DNA of 64,000 nt from CAVREM01 sp963728825 (GTDB lineage Bacteria > Acidobacteriota > Vicinamibacteria > Vicinamibacterales > CAVVIG01): contig CAVSLA010000005.1 in the NCBI GenBank assembly GCA_963728825.1, positions 62,001 to 126,000 of the forward strand, written 5' to 3'. This document shows, one piece after another, positions 53,615 through 63,707 of the stretch; position 1 is the stretch's first letter; each line of letters opens with the position of its first letter. Under the pieces are notes generated by a model that saw only the letters and a list, made by a program, of their open reading frames with translations, searched no databases and was not told the origin of the DNA. A program made the translations under genes and the position numbers.

Positions 53615-54969
53615 TGAGGCAGGAGAGGCGTTCCGCCCTTCCCGCCCTCGTCATGTGCGCCGCGGCGTTGTGCATCTATGCCGCGCTCGGACTCACCTCA
53701 CATCGCGCGCTCCACACCAACGCATTCGACCTGTCCGTCTTCGATTACGCCCTCTGGTCGACGGCCTCGGATGGCTCACTCGCGTACGTGCCGATGTTCC
53801 GGCATTCGCTGTTCGCGCAGCATTTCATGCCGACGCTGCTGCTGCTCTCACCGCTCGCGAACGTCTTCGATTCGCCCGTCTACCTGATCGGCGTCCAGGC
53901 GTTGTTCCACGCGGTGGCGGCGTTCCTGCTCTATGGCTTCGCGCGGCGGCACACGTCACCCGTGACGGCGCTCGCGCTGACGGCGGCGTTCCTGTTTTCC
54001 CGGCGCGCGCATAGCGCCGCGACCAGCGTCTTCTACATCGAAAGCGCCGTTCCGCTCCTGGTCTTCGGTGCGCTGCTCGCCTGGTCGTCGAAGCGGCTGA
54101 TCGTCTATTTCGTCCTCGTCCTTTTGGCGCTGGGGTGCAAGGAAGATGTCGCGCTGTACTTTGCGGCATTCGGGATTCTTCTCACGTTGCAGCGGGACCG
54201 CGCGATCGGCGTCGCGACGTTGCTGATCTCGCTGGGCTGGTTGCTGGTGGCGGCAGGCATCGCGATCCCCTTCTGGCGCGAGCTCTACGGTCTGGATCGC
54301 GCGAATCCGTTCATGGAGGGGCGTTACGGCGCGGCAGCGGAGGCGTTTCGGCGAGTCGTCTCCCCGGTGGCGCTCGGCCGGATCGTCACGGTCCTGAGCG
54401 CGACGGGATTCGCGGCCCTGGCAGCTCCGGCCTGGGTGGCGATTGCGGTTCCGGGAATTTTCCTCAACCTGGCCGCCGCGCCCGGGACTCTTCAGGCGGC
54501 GCTGCTCGGACATTATCTGTGGCCGATCCTGCCCTGGCTCTTCGCCGCCGCGGCGCTCGGCGCTGGCCTGATCGAGCGAAGACTCGGGCGGCGCGGCCGC
54601 TGGCTGCCCCTGGTGATTCTCGTGGTGGCGCTCATCGATCTGCCGCTGCCGCGTGTGCTGTGGCGCACCCCGTGGCGCCAGCCGTCCGCCGCGCGCGAGG
54701 TGCTGCAGCAACTGGCGGTCGTGCCCGCAACGGCCAGCGTCCTTGCCCAACCCAATCTGATTCCGCACCTTCCCCGCCGCCTCGCGATGCACTCGCTCGG
54801 CGTCTATACCGCCGGCCAGCCGGAGGCCGATTACATCCTCCTCACATCAGCCGGGGATCTGTGGCCATTCGACGCAACGTCCGTCCAGGGACGCATTGCT
54901 TCGTATGGTGAAGACCCTCGCTTCGAGCGTATGGTGGACGGCCCGCTCGTCGTGTTCCGGCGGCGATAG
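53614..54969 (+). CDS. DUF2079-family membrane protein
   Basis: A 451-residue inner-membrane protein with about eight or more helices (ALVMCAAALCIYAALGL, ALFHAVAAFLLYGFARR, LLVFGALLAWSS, VATLLISLGWLLVAAGIAIPF). The segment HTNAFDLSVFDYALWSTASDG and HFMPTLLLLSPLANVF fit the DUF2079 family, which resembles GT-C glycosyltransferases, with acidic residues in the first periplasmic loop (FDLSVFDYA). The C-terminal soluble part ends RFERMVDGPLVVFRRR. GTG 53614 overlaps the LON protein stop. A lipid-linked sugar transfer role is possible but not shown. Confidence 0.8.
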   Translation: MRQERRSALPALVMCAAALCIYAALGLTSHRALHTNAFDLSVFDYALWSTASDGSLAYVPMFRHSLFAQHFMPTLLLLSPLANVFDSPVYLIGVQALFHAVAAFLLYGFARRHTSPVTALALTAAFLFSRRAHSAATSVFYIESAVPLLVFGALLAWSSKRLIVYFVLVLLALGCKEDVALYFAAFGILLTLQRDRAIGVATLLISLGWLLVAAGIAIPFWRELYGLDRANPFMEGRYGAAAEAFRRVVSPVALGRIVTVLSATGFAALAAPAWVAIAVPGIFLNLAAAPGTLQAALLGHYLWPILPWLFAAAALGAGLIERRLGRRGRWLPLVILVVALIDLPLPRVLWRTPWRQPSAAREVLQQLAVVPATASVLAQPNLIPHLPRRLAMHSLGVYTAGQPEADYILLTSAGDLWPFDATSVQGRIASYGEDPRFERMVDGPLVVFRRR

Positions 54970-54979
54970 GCCCCGTTGT

Positions 54980-55984
54980 TCACCCCGTGAGTCGCTTCGC
55001 GATCACCTCGACGATCTTCTCGCCATGGAATCGCCCGTTCTCGATGAAAATCGTGCCCGTATCGATCCCCGCGAGCGCTCCGCCGGCGACGAAGAGTCCG
55101 GGAACATTCGTCTCGAACGTTTCGGGGTTGAAGACCGGCGCCCGTCGATCGTTCAGCTCGATACCCGCGCCCGTCTGCAGATCCCAGTCCGGGTGATAGC
55201 CGACCAGCAGGAACACCGCGTCAGTGGGAATCTCTGAAGGGATTTCGGGTTGACCGGCAGCGACAATCACCGAACTCGGACGGATCTCCTTGAGACACGT
55301 ACTGAAGTGCGCGGCGACCGATCCTTCCTTGATCCGGTTCTCGATGTCCGGCCGCACCCAGTACTTGATCGTCGACTTCAGTTCGGGCGATCGATGGACA
55401 AGCGTGACGTGCGCGCCGGCGCGGTACATCTCCAACGCGGCTTCGGCCGCCGAGTTGCCGCCGCCGACAATCACGACCCGCTTGCGGTAGTAGGGGTGCG
55501 GCTCGGAATAGTAATGATGGACGTGCGGCAGATCTTCACCGGGAACGTTCAGGCGGTTCGGATGATCGTAGTAGCCGGTCGCCAGGACGACAGTCCGCGC
55601 TTCGCGAACCCGCCGGAGGCCGCGGGTCGAGCGCGTCTCGATGGCGAACAGCGCATCGGTATTTTGCGCGTCATCCTCTCGTGCGATCGAGGTCACCTGC
55701 TCTTCGAACGCAATCTGCAGATCGAACGTATCGACCACGCGGCGGTAATACCGCAGCGCCTCGGCCCGCGTCGGCTTCTCGAACGGCGACACGAAGGGCA
55801 GTCCGCCGATCTCGAGAAGCTCCGGCGTCGTGAAAAACACCATCTGCGGCGGAAACCGGTAGATGGCGTTGACGAGCGTTCCCTGCTCCAGGATCTGATA
55901 ATCGAGGCCGCGCTGCTTCGCGGCGATTGCGGCAGACAGACCCGACGGTCCGGCGCCGACGATGATGACGTCACGAACGGGCAT
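54980..55984 (-). CDS. YpdA-family putative bacillithiol-disulfide reductase
   Basis: A 334-residue FAD/NAD(P) oxidoreductase. The FAD motif is DVIIVGAGPSGLSAAIAA (about 5-22), the NADPH motif RVVIVGGGNSAAEAALE (about 165-181) and the C-terminal FAD contact TNVPGLFVAGGALAG. Family features such as NAIYRFPPQMVFFTTPELLEIGG and GYYDHPNRLNVPGEDLPHVHHYYSEPHPYY match YpdA/Bdr, which reduces oxidised bacillithiol. It lacks the CxxC of thioredoxin reductases. ATG 55984 is chosen because the FAD motif follows directly; the longer reading extends into divergent sequence. If correct, the cell may use bacillithiol. Confidence 0.85.
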   Translation of the reverse strand: MPVRDVIIVGAGPSGLSAAIAAKQRGLDYQILEQGTLVNAIYRFPPQMVFFTTPELLEIGGLPFVSPFEKPTRAEALRYYRRVVDTFDLQIAFEEQVTSIAREDDAQNTDALFAIETRSTRGLRRVREARTVVLATGYYDHPNRLNVPGEDLPHVHHYYSEPHPYYRKRVVIVGGGNSAAEAALEMYRAGAHVTLVHRSPELKSTIKYWVRPDIENRIKEGSVAAHFSTCLKEIRPSSVIVAAGQPEIPSEIPTDAVFLLVGYHPDWDLQTGAGIELNDRRAPVFNPETFETNVPGLFVAGGALAGIDTGTIFIENGRFHGEKIVEVIAKRLTG

Positions 55985-56103
55985 CCATTCATTGTAGGAT
56001 GCTCGCCGAAAGCAACCCTTCGTCCCGAAACTTACGCCTCTGGTCGGAAGCTCCACCGGGTTCTCCTGGCCGCCCGCTACGTTGGATGGCAAGGAGAGTG
56101 GTT

Positions 56104-56772
56104 ATGTGGCTGATCAATTTGTTGCTCGCGCTGGCGATCGCGCTGGCACCCGCCGGCCCCCCGGAATGGGACTACAACACGGTACGGGCCGACATGTTCG
56201 CCGGTCTGGCTGGCGATGCTGGCCGATTTACGAAGGCAATGGCGGAATGTGAGCGGGTCCTGGCGCAGGATCCGAAGCACCCGGAGGCGCTCGTGTGGCA
56301 TGGCGCCGGGTTGTTCTTTCAGGCGGGCCAGGCGTTTCAAGGCGGCGACATGGCCAAGGGCGGTCCGCTGTGGGAACGCGGCCTTGCCGAGATGAGTGAA
56401 GCGGTGGCGCTGGCGCCCGACAGCCTCGCCGTCGTCATCCCTCGAGGAGCGGTGCTGCTGCAGGCTGCGCGATTTGTCCCTCCGGCAATGGCACGTCCGC
56501 TCCTCGAGACCGGCGTGCGCGACTACGAGCACGTGCTGGTGTTGCAGCAGGCATACTTCCAGACGCTCGGGGACCATCCCAAGGGCGAACTGCTGTTCGG
56601 GCTGGCTGACGGATATGCCCGCCTTGGGGACAACGTAAAGGCACGAAGCTACTTCGAGCGCCTCGTCGCGGATGCCCCCGGCTCAGGTCAGACGCCACGC
56701 GGGCGTGCGTGGCTTGAAACGGGCGCCGTGCCACCGGCCGCCGGACTCGGCTGCTTCGGCTGCCACAAGTAG
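56104..56772 (+). CDS. Exported TPR-like protein with C-terminal CxxCH
   Basis: A 222-residue protein. ATG 56104 has AAGGAG 7 nt upstream and starts a signal peptide (LINLLLALAIALAPAGP). The mature part has helical TPR-like units (GDAGRFTKAMAECERVLAQDPKHPEALVWHGAGLFF, GVRDYEHVLVLQQAYFQTLGD, ELLFGLADGYARLGDNVKARSYFERLV). The protein ends GLGCFGCHK: a CxxCH haem-c motif at the very end, with no cytochrome fold around it. It may carry one covalent haem or a metal. It precedes a LytS-like kinase gene by 4 bp. Confidence 0.65.
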   Translation: MWLINLLLALAIALAPAGPPEWDYNTVRADMFAGLAGDAGRFTKAMAECERVLAQDPKHPEALVWHGAGLFFQAGQAFQGGDMAKGGPLWERGLAEMSEAVALAPDSLAVVIPRGAVLLQAARFVPPAMARPLLETGVRDYEHVLVLQQAYFQTLGDHPKGELLFGLADGYARLGDNVKARSYFERLVADAPGSGQTPRGRAWLETGAVPPAAGLGCFGCHK

Positions 56773-56776
56773 AACG

Positions 56777-57835
56777 ATGGCATCCCGAAAGAGATACATC
56801 GGACGGATGGCCGCGGCGAACGTCGCCGCGGCCGTCTTCGTCGCAGTGGCGTTTTTCGGCGCCGGGACGAGGTTGTCAGCGGCCCAGGCAGTCGAAGCGC
56901 TGGCCGTCGCCCTGTTGTTCTCGAGCTGCATCGGCACGCCCTGCGCGATCGTTCTGCCGCGCCTGTCGCCGCGTCTCTGGCACTTCGGGTTTCCGCTGAA
57001 CTGGCTCGGCCTCGTGCTGGCGATGTTCGTCCTGGCGATGGCCGGGAGCGCGCTCGCGATCGGCGTGCTCATCGCCGTCAGGTACATTCCCGGGGCGCTG
57101 TTCGGCGAGTGGTTCTTCGGATCAATCCGCTATGCAATCATCACCACGGTGACCTTCGGCGTCGCGATCTCCGCTTACGAAATGATGCGGACGCGGCTCG
57201 AAGAAGCCACGCTGGCGGTCCGGACCAAGGAACGTGATGAGGCCGAAGCCCGCCGGCTGGCCGCCGAGGCGCAGCTGTCCTCGCTCGAGTCGCGCGTGCA
57301 GCCGCATTTCCTGTTCAACACGCTGAATTCGATCGCCTCGCTGATTCCGAGCGATCCCAAGGGCGCGGAACAGATGACCGCCCAGCTGGCGTCGCTGCTG
57401 CGATCGTCGCTTGATGTCGCGCAGACCCCGGTGGTCCGGGTCGACGACGAGTTGCAGACCGTGCATGACTACCTGGCCATCGAGCGCGTCCGCTTCGGCG
57501 ACCGCCTCGTGTGCGCGATCGACGTCGACGCTCAGGTGCGTGGCGCGCTGGTGCCGCGCTTGTCGCTGCAGACCGTGGTGGAGAATGCCGTCAAGTACGC
57601 CGTCGCCCCGCGTCGCCATGGCGGCAGGATTTCAATTCGCGGCCGCGCGTTCGACGGTCGGGCGCGCATCGAAGTGGCGGACGATGGCCCCGGCTTCGAC
57701 GCCGCGGCGATGCCCGCCCATCATGGGTTGGCGGCGCTGCGCCAGCGGCTCGCCTTCACGTTTGGTGATCGGGCGATGCTCCAGATTCAGAGCACGGCTG
57801 AGGGAACGACCGTCGTCATCGAAGTGCCCCGCTGA
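56777..57835 (+). CDS. LytS/YehU-type sensor histidine kinase
   Basis: A 352-residue membrane kinase. It has about four helices in the first 135 residues (AAANVAAAVFVAVAFFGAG, ALAVALLFSSCIGTPCAIVL, WLGLVLAMFVLAMAGSALAIGVLIAV, AIITTVTFGVAISAY), a coiled-coil (RTKERDEAEARRLAAEAQLSSLESR), the His_kinase domain with H177 in VQPHFLFNTLNSIASL, and HATPase with VVENAVKYAV and EVADDGPGF. The GTG/ATG overlap with the LytTR regulator (TGATG at 57833) shows coupling. No long extracellular sensor is seen. Confidence 0.9.
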   Translation: MASRKRYIGRMAAANVAAAVFVAVAFFGAGTRLSAAQAVEALAVALLFSSCIGTPCAIVLPRLSPRLWHFGFPLNWLGLVLAMFVLAMAGSALAIGVLIAVRYIPGALFGEWFFGSIRYAIITTVTFGVAISAYEMMRTRLEEATLAVRTKERDEAEARRLAAEAQLSSLESRVQPHFLFNTLNSIASLIPSDPKGAEQMTAQLASLLRSSLDVAQTPVVRVDDELQTVHDYLAIERVRFGDRLVCAIDVDAQVRGALVPRLSLQTVVENAVKYAVAPRRHGGRISIRGRAFDGRARIEVADDGPGFDAAAMPAHHGLAALRQRLAFTFGDRAMLQIQSTAEGTTVVIEVPR

Positions 57836-58680
57836 TGGTGCGCGCGTATCTGGTCGATGATGAGCGGCTGGCCGTTGAACGGCTGACGCGTCTCCTCGAC
57901 GCGACGGGACGCGTCCGCATCGTCGGGAGCAGCACCGATCCGGAGTCCGCGCTCGCAGAATTGCAGGATCGGGAGATCGACGTGCTGTTCGTGGACATCC
58001 AGATGCCGGGGCTGACCGGGTTCGCGCTGCTCGAGAAGCTGAACCGCGACGTCCCGGTTATTTTCACGACCGCCTACGACCAGTACGCGATCGACGCCTT
58101 CGCGGTCAATTCAATCGATTACCTCCTCAAGCCGATCGAAGTGGAGCGGCTCGAGCGCGCGCTCGACAAGCTCGTGCGACTGGGGAATCAGGCGCGCCCC
58201 GACATGCGGGAGCTGGCACGCGAGCTTGCCGCGCAGCTCGGCCCGGGGCGCCGGCTCGACCGTCTGGCATCGCGCGTCGGGGAAAAGACCACCCTGCTCG
58301 ATGTGCCGCGGATCACCCACTTTTTCTCGAAGGACAAGCTGACCTTCGCCGTGCTCGGCGGCCGCGACCATGTGGTCGAGTACACGCTGGCGCAGCTCGA
58401 AGAGCGACTCGACCCTTGCCGTTTCGTCCGCATCCACCGCGGGACGATCGCCAACGTGACCTTTATCGCAGAGCTGTTCCCGGGCGTCGACGGCATGGTC
58501 GTCCGCCTGAAAGATGAGGGGCGAACCGAGCTCAGCGTGGCCCGCGATCGGGTTCGAGACCTCAAGGAACGTCTAGGGCATTTGAGCCGCGAAGCCACCT
58601 CGTCAGCTCTGCCCTTCCACCCCGTTTGGCCGCCCGTTCAACCCGCGTCACGGCCCGCTCGCTGGAAACGTAATCGCTGA
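57835..58680 (+). CDS. LytTR-type response regulator
   Basis: A 281-residue regulator. The receiver has VDDE (7-10) and phospho-acceptor D54 (VLFVDIQMPGLTG), TAYDQYAIDAFAVNSIDYLLKPI includes the conserved Lys. The LytTR DNA-binding domain follows: FFSKDKLTFAVLGGRDHVVEYTLAQLEERLDPCRFVRIHRGTIAN. The last 40 residues (SREATSSALPFHPVWPPVQP) are low-complexity and atypical. It pairs with the kinase upstream. Such regulators often bind direct repeats; none was assigned here. Confidence 0.9.
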   Translation: MVRAYLVDDERLAVERLTRLLDATGRVRIVGSSTDPESALAELQDREIDVLFVDIQMPGLTGFALLEKLNRDVPVIFTTAYDQYAIDAFAVNSIDYLLKPIEVERLERALDKLVRLGNQARPDMRELARELAAQLGPGRRLDRLASRVGEKTTLLDVPRITHFFSKDKLTFAVLGGRDHVVEYTLAQLEERLDPCRFVRIHRGTIANVTFIAELFPGVDGMVVRLKDEGRTELSVARDRVRDLKERLGHLSREATSSALPFHPVWPPVQPASRPARWKRNR

Positions 58681-58724
58681 AACCCTTTTCTAGTCTATGA
58701 TTTAGCGCAATTGAGGAGACGTGC

Positions 58725-60797
<2,073 letters not shown>

Positions 60798-60802
60798 ACC
60801 AC

Positions 60803-60836
60803 AGTAAAGGGGTCAGGGCTCAGGGGTCAGGGCAGG
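60803..60836. repeat. GGGTCAGG-type short repeat after the radical SAM gene
   Basis: AAAGGGGTCAGGGCTCAGGG followed by GTCAGGGCAGG is an imperfect tandem of 7-8 bp units, the reverse complement of the CCCTGAG type at 10.8 and 13.5 kb. It lies between the stop and the terminator stem. Confidence 0.6.
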
Positions 60837-60863
60837 CCGGGCGCGACAGCGTCCGGCCTTTTT
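60834..60863 (+). terminator. Strong Rho-independent terminator of the radical SAM gene
   Basis: AGGCCGGGCGC-GACA-GCGTCCGGCCT forms an 11-bp stem with one G-U pair, followed by TTTTT at 60859-60863. It lies 37 bp after the stop codon and should end that transcript. The convergent gene at 60879 begins its 3' end just beyond. Confidence 0.85.
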
Positions 60864-60878
60864 CGTTTGCGCCCTCGC

Positions 60879-61838
60879 CTACCGGATCACCCTTCTCCCT
60901 TCGATCAGGTCGTCGATCACGATGCCGATGCCGACGCCAGCCAGCGCCAGGCCTGGCACCGAGCGGGTCGACATCTTGTCGCCGTCGCTCAAGCCCCACC
61001 CGGCGAGCGCACCGAACAGCAGACCCCACATGGCACCCTCGAGAGTCGAGTCTGGCTTTTCCATCAGCCGAATCGACGCGGTCGGCACCACGAGGTTCTC
61101 GACTGCCGTGCGCAGGGTGATCGATTCGGGAAGCGACGAGACGAGCGTGCCGGTTCGTTCGGTACCGTCGGTCAACGTGGCCCAGACTTTCGGTCCGTCC
61201 TGACGGCCGGGCAGAAGCACCAGACGCAGACCGCCGGTCACGCCGGCTTCGAACGCCGCGGCATTGCTCGATGCCGTCAGCCGGCCGCCCGCGTAGACCT
61301 GAAATCGACGCGACACGTCGACATCGAGGCCGCCAAGGTACTGCGGCGCGACCCCCGTGCGGCTGTACGAGCGATCGTAGTTGCCACTGGAGCAGTGGGC
61401 GATCCACGGCCCGGTACAGCCGGTCCACGTTCCAATCTGGCGATCGGTCGAACGAACCGCCGTGACACCGACGCCGCCAAACCCTGCCACGCGGCTCGTT
61501 CGACTTCGCACGAGAACGTTGACGGCGATCGACTCACGGAGGATTTCCCAACTCCTCGTGGTGTGGCCGTACTCGCCGAGCTGTCCGTTCAGCGTGGCCA
61601 GACCCACCCGCCCCGAATCGAAGAAATCCTGGAAGCGTGTACGCGATAGCCATTCCGTTTCGACCACCACGCGCGGCAGGATCGCGACGCGAGCCAATGT
61701 GACAAGAGGCGCGTGCTCACGCGATTCGCCGCCTAGAGCGACGCCGCCGACGCCGACCGAAACGGTCTGCGCGACCGCGTCGATCGCTCCGATAGCAACC
61801 GAGACGGCTATCGTGACAATCCGAATCACTACACGCAT
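60879..61838 (-). CDS. Secreted hypothetical with beta-barrel part and glycine-rich hairpin
   Basis: A 319-residue exported protein. ATG 61838 precedes a signal peptide (VIRIVTIAVSVAIGAIDAVAQ). A barrel-like region (YAGGRLTASSNAAAFEAGVTGGLRLVLLPG) is followed by a small beta unit (KVWATLTDGTERTGTLVSS and AVENLVVPTASIRLMEK) and then a glycine-rich hydrophobic hairpin (LEGAMWGLLFGALAGWGLSDGD and LALAGVGIGIVIDDLI). Three plus-strand neighbours share the DG-x-x-x-x-G-x-L / hairpin module, so it belongs to a local paralogue group. Function unknown. Confidence 0.6.
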   Translation of the reverse strand: MRVVIRIVTIAVSVAIGAIDAVAQTVSVGVGGVALGGESREHAPLVTLARVAILPRVVVETEWLSRTRFQDFFDSGRVGLATLNGQLGEYGHTTRSWEILRESIAVNVLVRSRTSRVAGFGGVGVTAVRSTDRQIGTWTGCTGPWIAHCSSGNYDRSYSRTGVAPQYLGGLDVDVSRRFQVYAGGRLTASSNAAAFEAGVTGGLRLVLLPGRQDGPKVWATLTDGTERTGTLVSSLPESITLRTAVENLVVPTASIRLMEKPDSTLEGAMWGLLFGALAGWGLSDGDKMSTRSVPGLALAGVGIGIVIDDLIEGRRVIR

Positions 61839-61955
61839 GGCTACCCCGTTTGTATGGCGAATTTGGGCGGGCCCGTGGCTCAAAACTGGTCAAGGTTGAG
61901 CCGGTGAGCCCGATGGCGCGGCAAATTCGCATACCAAAGCAAGGAGTCTTGACCC

Positions 61956-63143
61956 ATGCAGCGGTCCCTCGTGCGCTTGACGTTGGCAGTCGTTCTCCTC
62001 GGTACGGCCGTTTCGACGTCCGCGCAAGGCGTCGAAGTCTCGCCCTCGCTTCCGACTCCGGCCATGCGACCCGACATAGCAGTCGCGATCGAGGCGGGAG
62101 GACTGTTGCAATCGGAGAGCAACCGCACGATTCAGCCGATTTGGCTGCCGAGCGTTCAGGTCGGCCTGGGACGCCGCTTTGCGATCCAGTGGGAGACCTC
62201 ACGCTGGACGCAAGGCGCGGAGCTTCCGCTTGTGCTTGCATACCGAGCCGCCGGCGTTGCCATCAGCCCCAGTCCGCCAGGGACGGTCCCGACGAATCGA
62301 ACGGTGACGACCCTCGGCATCAACGTGAGATATCGGCGAGGCGGGGGCCGGTGGTCGGGTTTCGTGGGCGCGGGCATGAATTATCAGAGAACCAACGATC
62401 GTCTGTCTGGACGCGCGGTGTTGTGCGGCTCGCCGTTCCACGTACCCGCCCCCCGGCCACTCTGCATTGTGCCTGATGGCCGTCCGACGGAAATTCAGGA
62501 ATGGCGCTACCGACCGCAGGTCCTCGGAGGAGCCGAATTCAGGATTGCCGACCGGCTCGCAGGCGTTGGAAGCGTGCGCGTGGATGGCACGGATCCCGTC
62601 GCCGTGGGCGTCACTGGCGGCATCCGCCTTTCTCTGCAGCCCCAACCCAGACTCGCTGAACGGCAGGCCACCGATCCGGCCCGTGCGGTAGGCAAGGAAG
62701 TGCGCGTGACCGACACTGACGGGAGCAAACGCGTCGGCCGTCTCGTGACATTGTCCACGACCGAAGTGGTATTCAGCCGGCAAGGACAGGAGGTCACGCT
62801 GCCGCTCGACCGCGTTCGCACAGTGGAGCAGGTGTCACGCGGCGTCAAGAAAGGCGCGCTGATTGGGCTGGCCACGGGAGCAGCCCTCAGCCTGCTCGCC
62901 ACCTGTGACACGCAAGGCGACGATTGCCCCAACCCCTACGCCTGGGTCCCGATCGTCATGTTGATCGAGGGCGGTATCGGAGCTGGTGTCGGCGCAGGGA
63001 TCGGTGCGATCGTCAACGCGACTCATCGAGCTGGCAACCAGCTGTATGCGTCTCCGGGTTCGGGCCGCGTCACCGTCAGCCCCCTCCTGACGAGAGGCCG
63101 TCGCGGCATGGGTGCCGGCGCCGAGCTCGCGGTGCGCTGGTGA
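61956..63143 (+). CDS. Secreted paralogue with barrel part and glycine-rich hairpin
   Basis: A 395-residue exported protein with a signal peptide (LVRLTLAVVLLGTAVSTSAQ). The N-terminal 260 residues alternate as a barrel (LGRRFAIQWETSRWTQGAELPLVLAYRAAGV, RVDGTDPVAVGVTGGIRLSL). Then the module shared with neighbours follows: KEVRVTDTDGSKRVGRLVTLSTTEVVF, VTLPLDRVRTVEQVSRGVKKGALIGLATGAALSLL and a second glycine-rich hairpin. Several cysteines (C179, C194, C332, C338) may form loop disulfides. It is divergent from the previous gene by 118 bp and probably arose by duplication. Confidence 0.65.
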   Translation: MQRSLVRLTLAVVLLGTAVSTSAQGVEVSPSLPTPAMRPDIAVAIEAGGLLQSESNRTIQPIWLPSVQVGLGRRFAIQWETSRWTQGAELPLVLAYRAAGVAISPSPPGTVPTNRTVTTLGINVRYRRGGGRWSGFVGAGMNYQRTNDRLSGRAVLCGSPFHVPAPRPLCIVPDGRPTEIQEWRYRPQVLGGAEFRIADRLAGVGSVRVDGTDPVAVGVTGGIRLSLQPQPRLAERQATDPARAVGKEVRVTDTDGSKRVGRLVTLSTTEVVFSRQGQEVTLPLDRVRTVEQVSRGVKKGALIGLATGAALSLLATCDTQGDDCPNPYAWVPIVMLIEGGIGAGVGAGIGAIVNATHRAGNQLYASPGSGRVTVSPLLTRGRRGMGAGAELAVRW

Positions 63144-63157
63144 GAATCCGTGAGAGC

Positions 63158-63693
63158 ATGGAAAAAAGAGCCATCGTCACGCTGATTGCCCTCTTCGTTC
63201 TGTCGCGCGACGCGGACGCCCAGATTTCCGCCGAGCAGGCAGCGAACGTGAGAGTGGTCTCGACAAAGGGCGCAGAGCGCGAAGGCCGTCTCCTGGATCT
63301 CACGGCTTCCGAGGTCGTCCTCTTCAAGACGGGCTCACCTTGACGCTGCCTCTCAAAGAAGTGCAACGGATCGATCGGGCGTCGCACGGCACCCGTCGCG
63401 GGGCCCTTACCGGCGCCGTCGGCGGATTCGGTCTGGGCATGGCGCTGTCGTGCGTGTCGAGCGAGTCGCATTGCATCCGCGACTGCCATGCCCTGCCCTA
63501 CGGACGGACGTTCACGAGCCACTTCGTCGAAACGACGCCGCACGCGCAAATCGGCGGGTCCATCGACAAGGCGATCACGCCCCGGCTGACCGGCTTTGGA
63601 ACCACCCGGTTCGTTCTGGGCAAAGAGCGGGGACTCGCCGTGACCGGCGGCGTTCGCGTGCGGTTCGGCAGTCGGGCGGTGATGGTGTTCTGA
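63158..63693 (+). CDS. Secreted paralogue (short), one frameshift
   Basis: A short protein of about 178 residues. Signal peptide RAIVTLIALFVLSRDADAQ, then VRVVSTKGAEREGRLLDLTASEVVLFK. Near 63325 adding one G restores DGLTLTLPLKEVQRIDRASHGTRRGALTGAVGGFGLGMALSC, the same module as in its neighbours. It ends GLAVTGGVRVRFGSRAVMVF, a barrel-like C-terminus. It starts 14 bp after the preceding gene and forms one operon with it. The frame break as written would truncate it after residue 61. Confidence 0.55.
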
Positions 63694-63707
63694 AAGGCGA
63701 TCGACGC

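Noticed and set aside
58673..58701. Promoter with TATGAT before the radical SAM gene
   Set aside because: TATGAT at 58696 is a fair -10, but no acceptable -35 is found at 16-18 bp.
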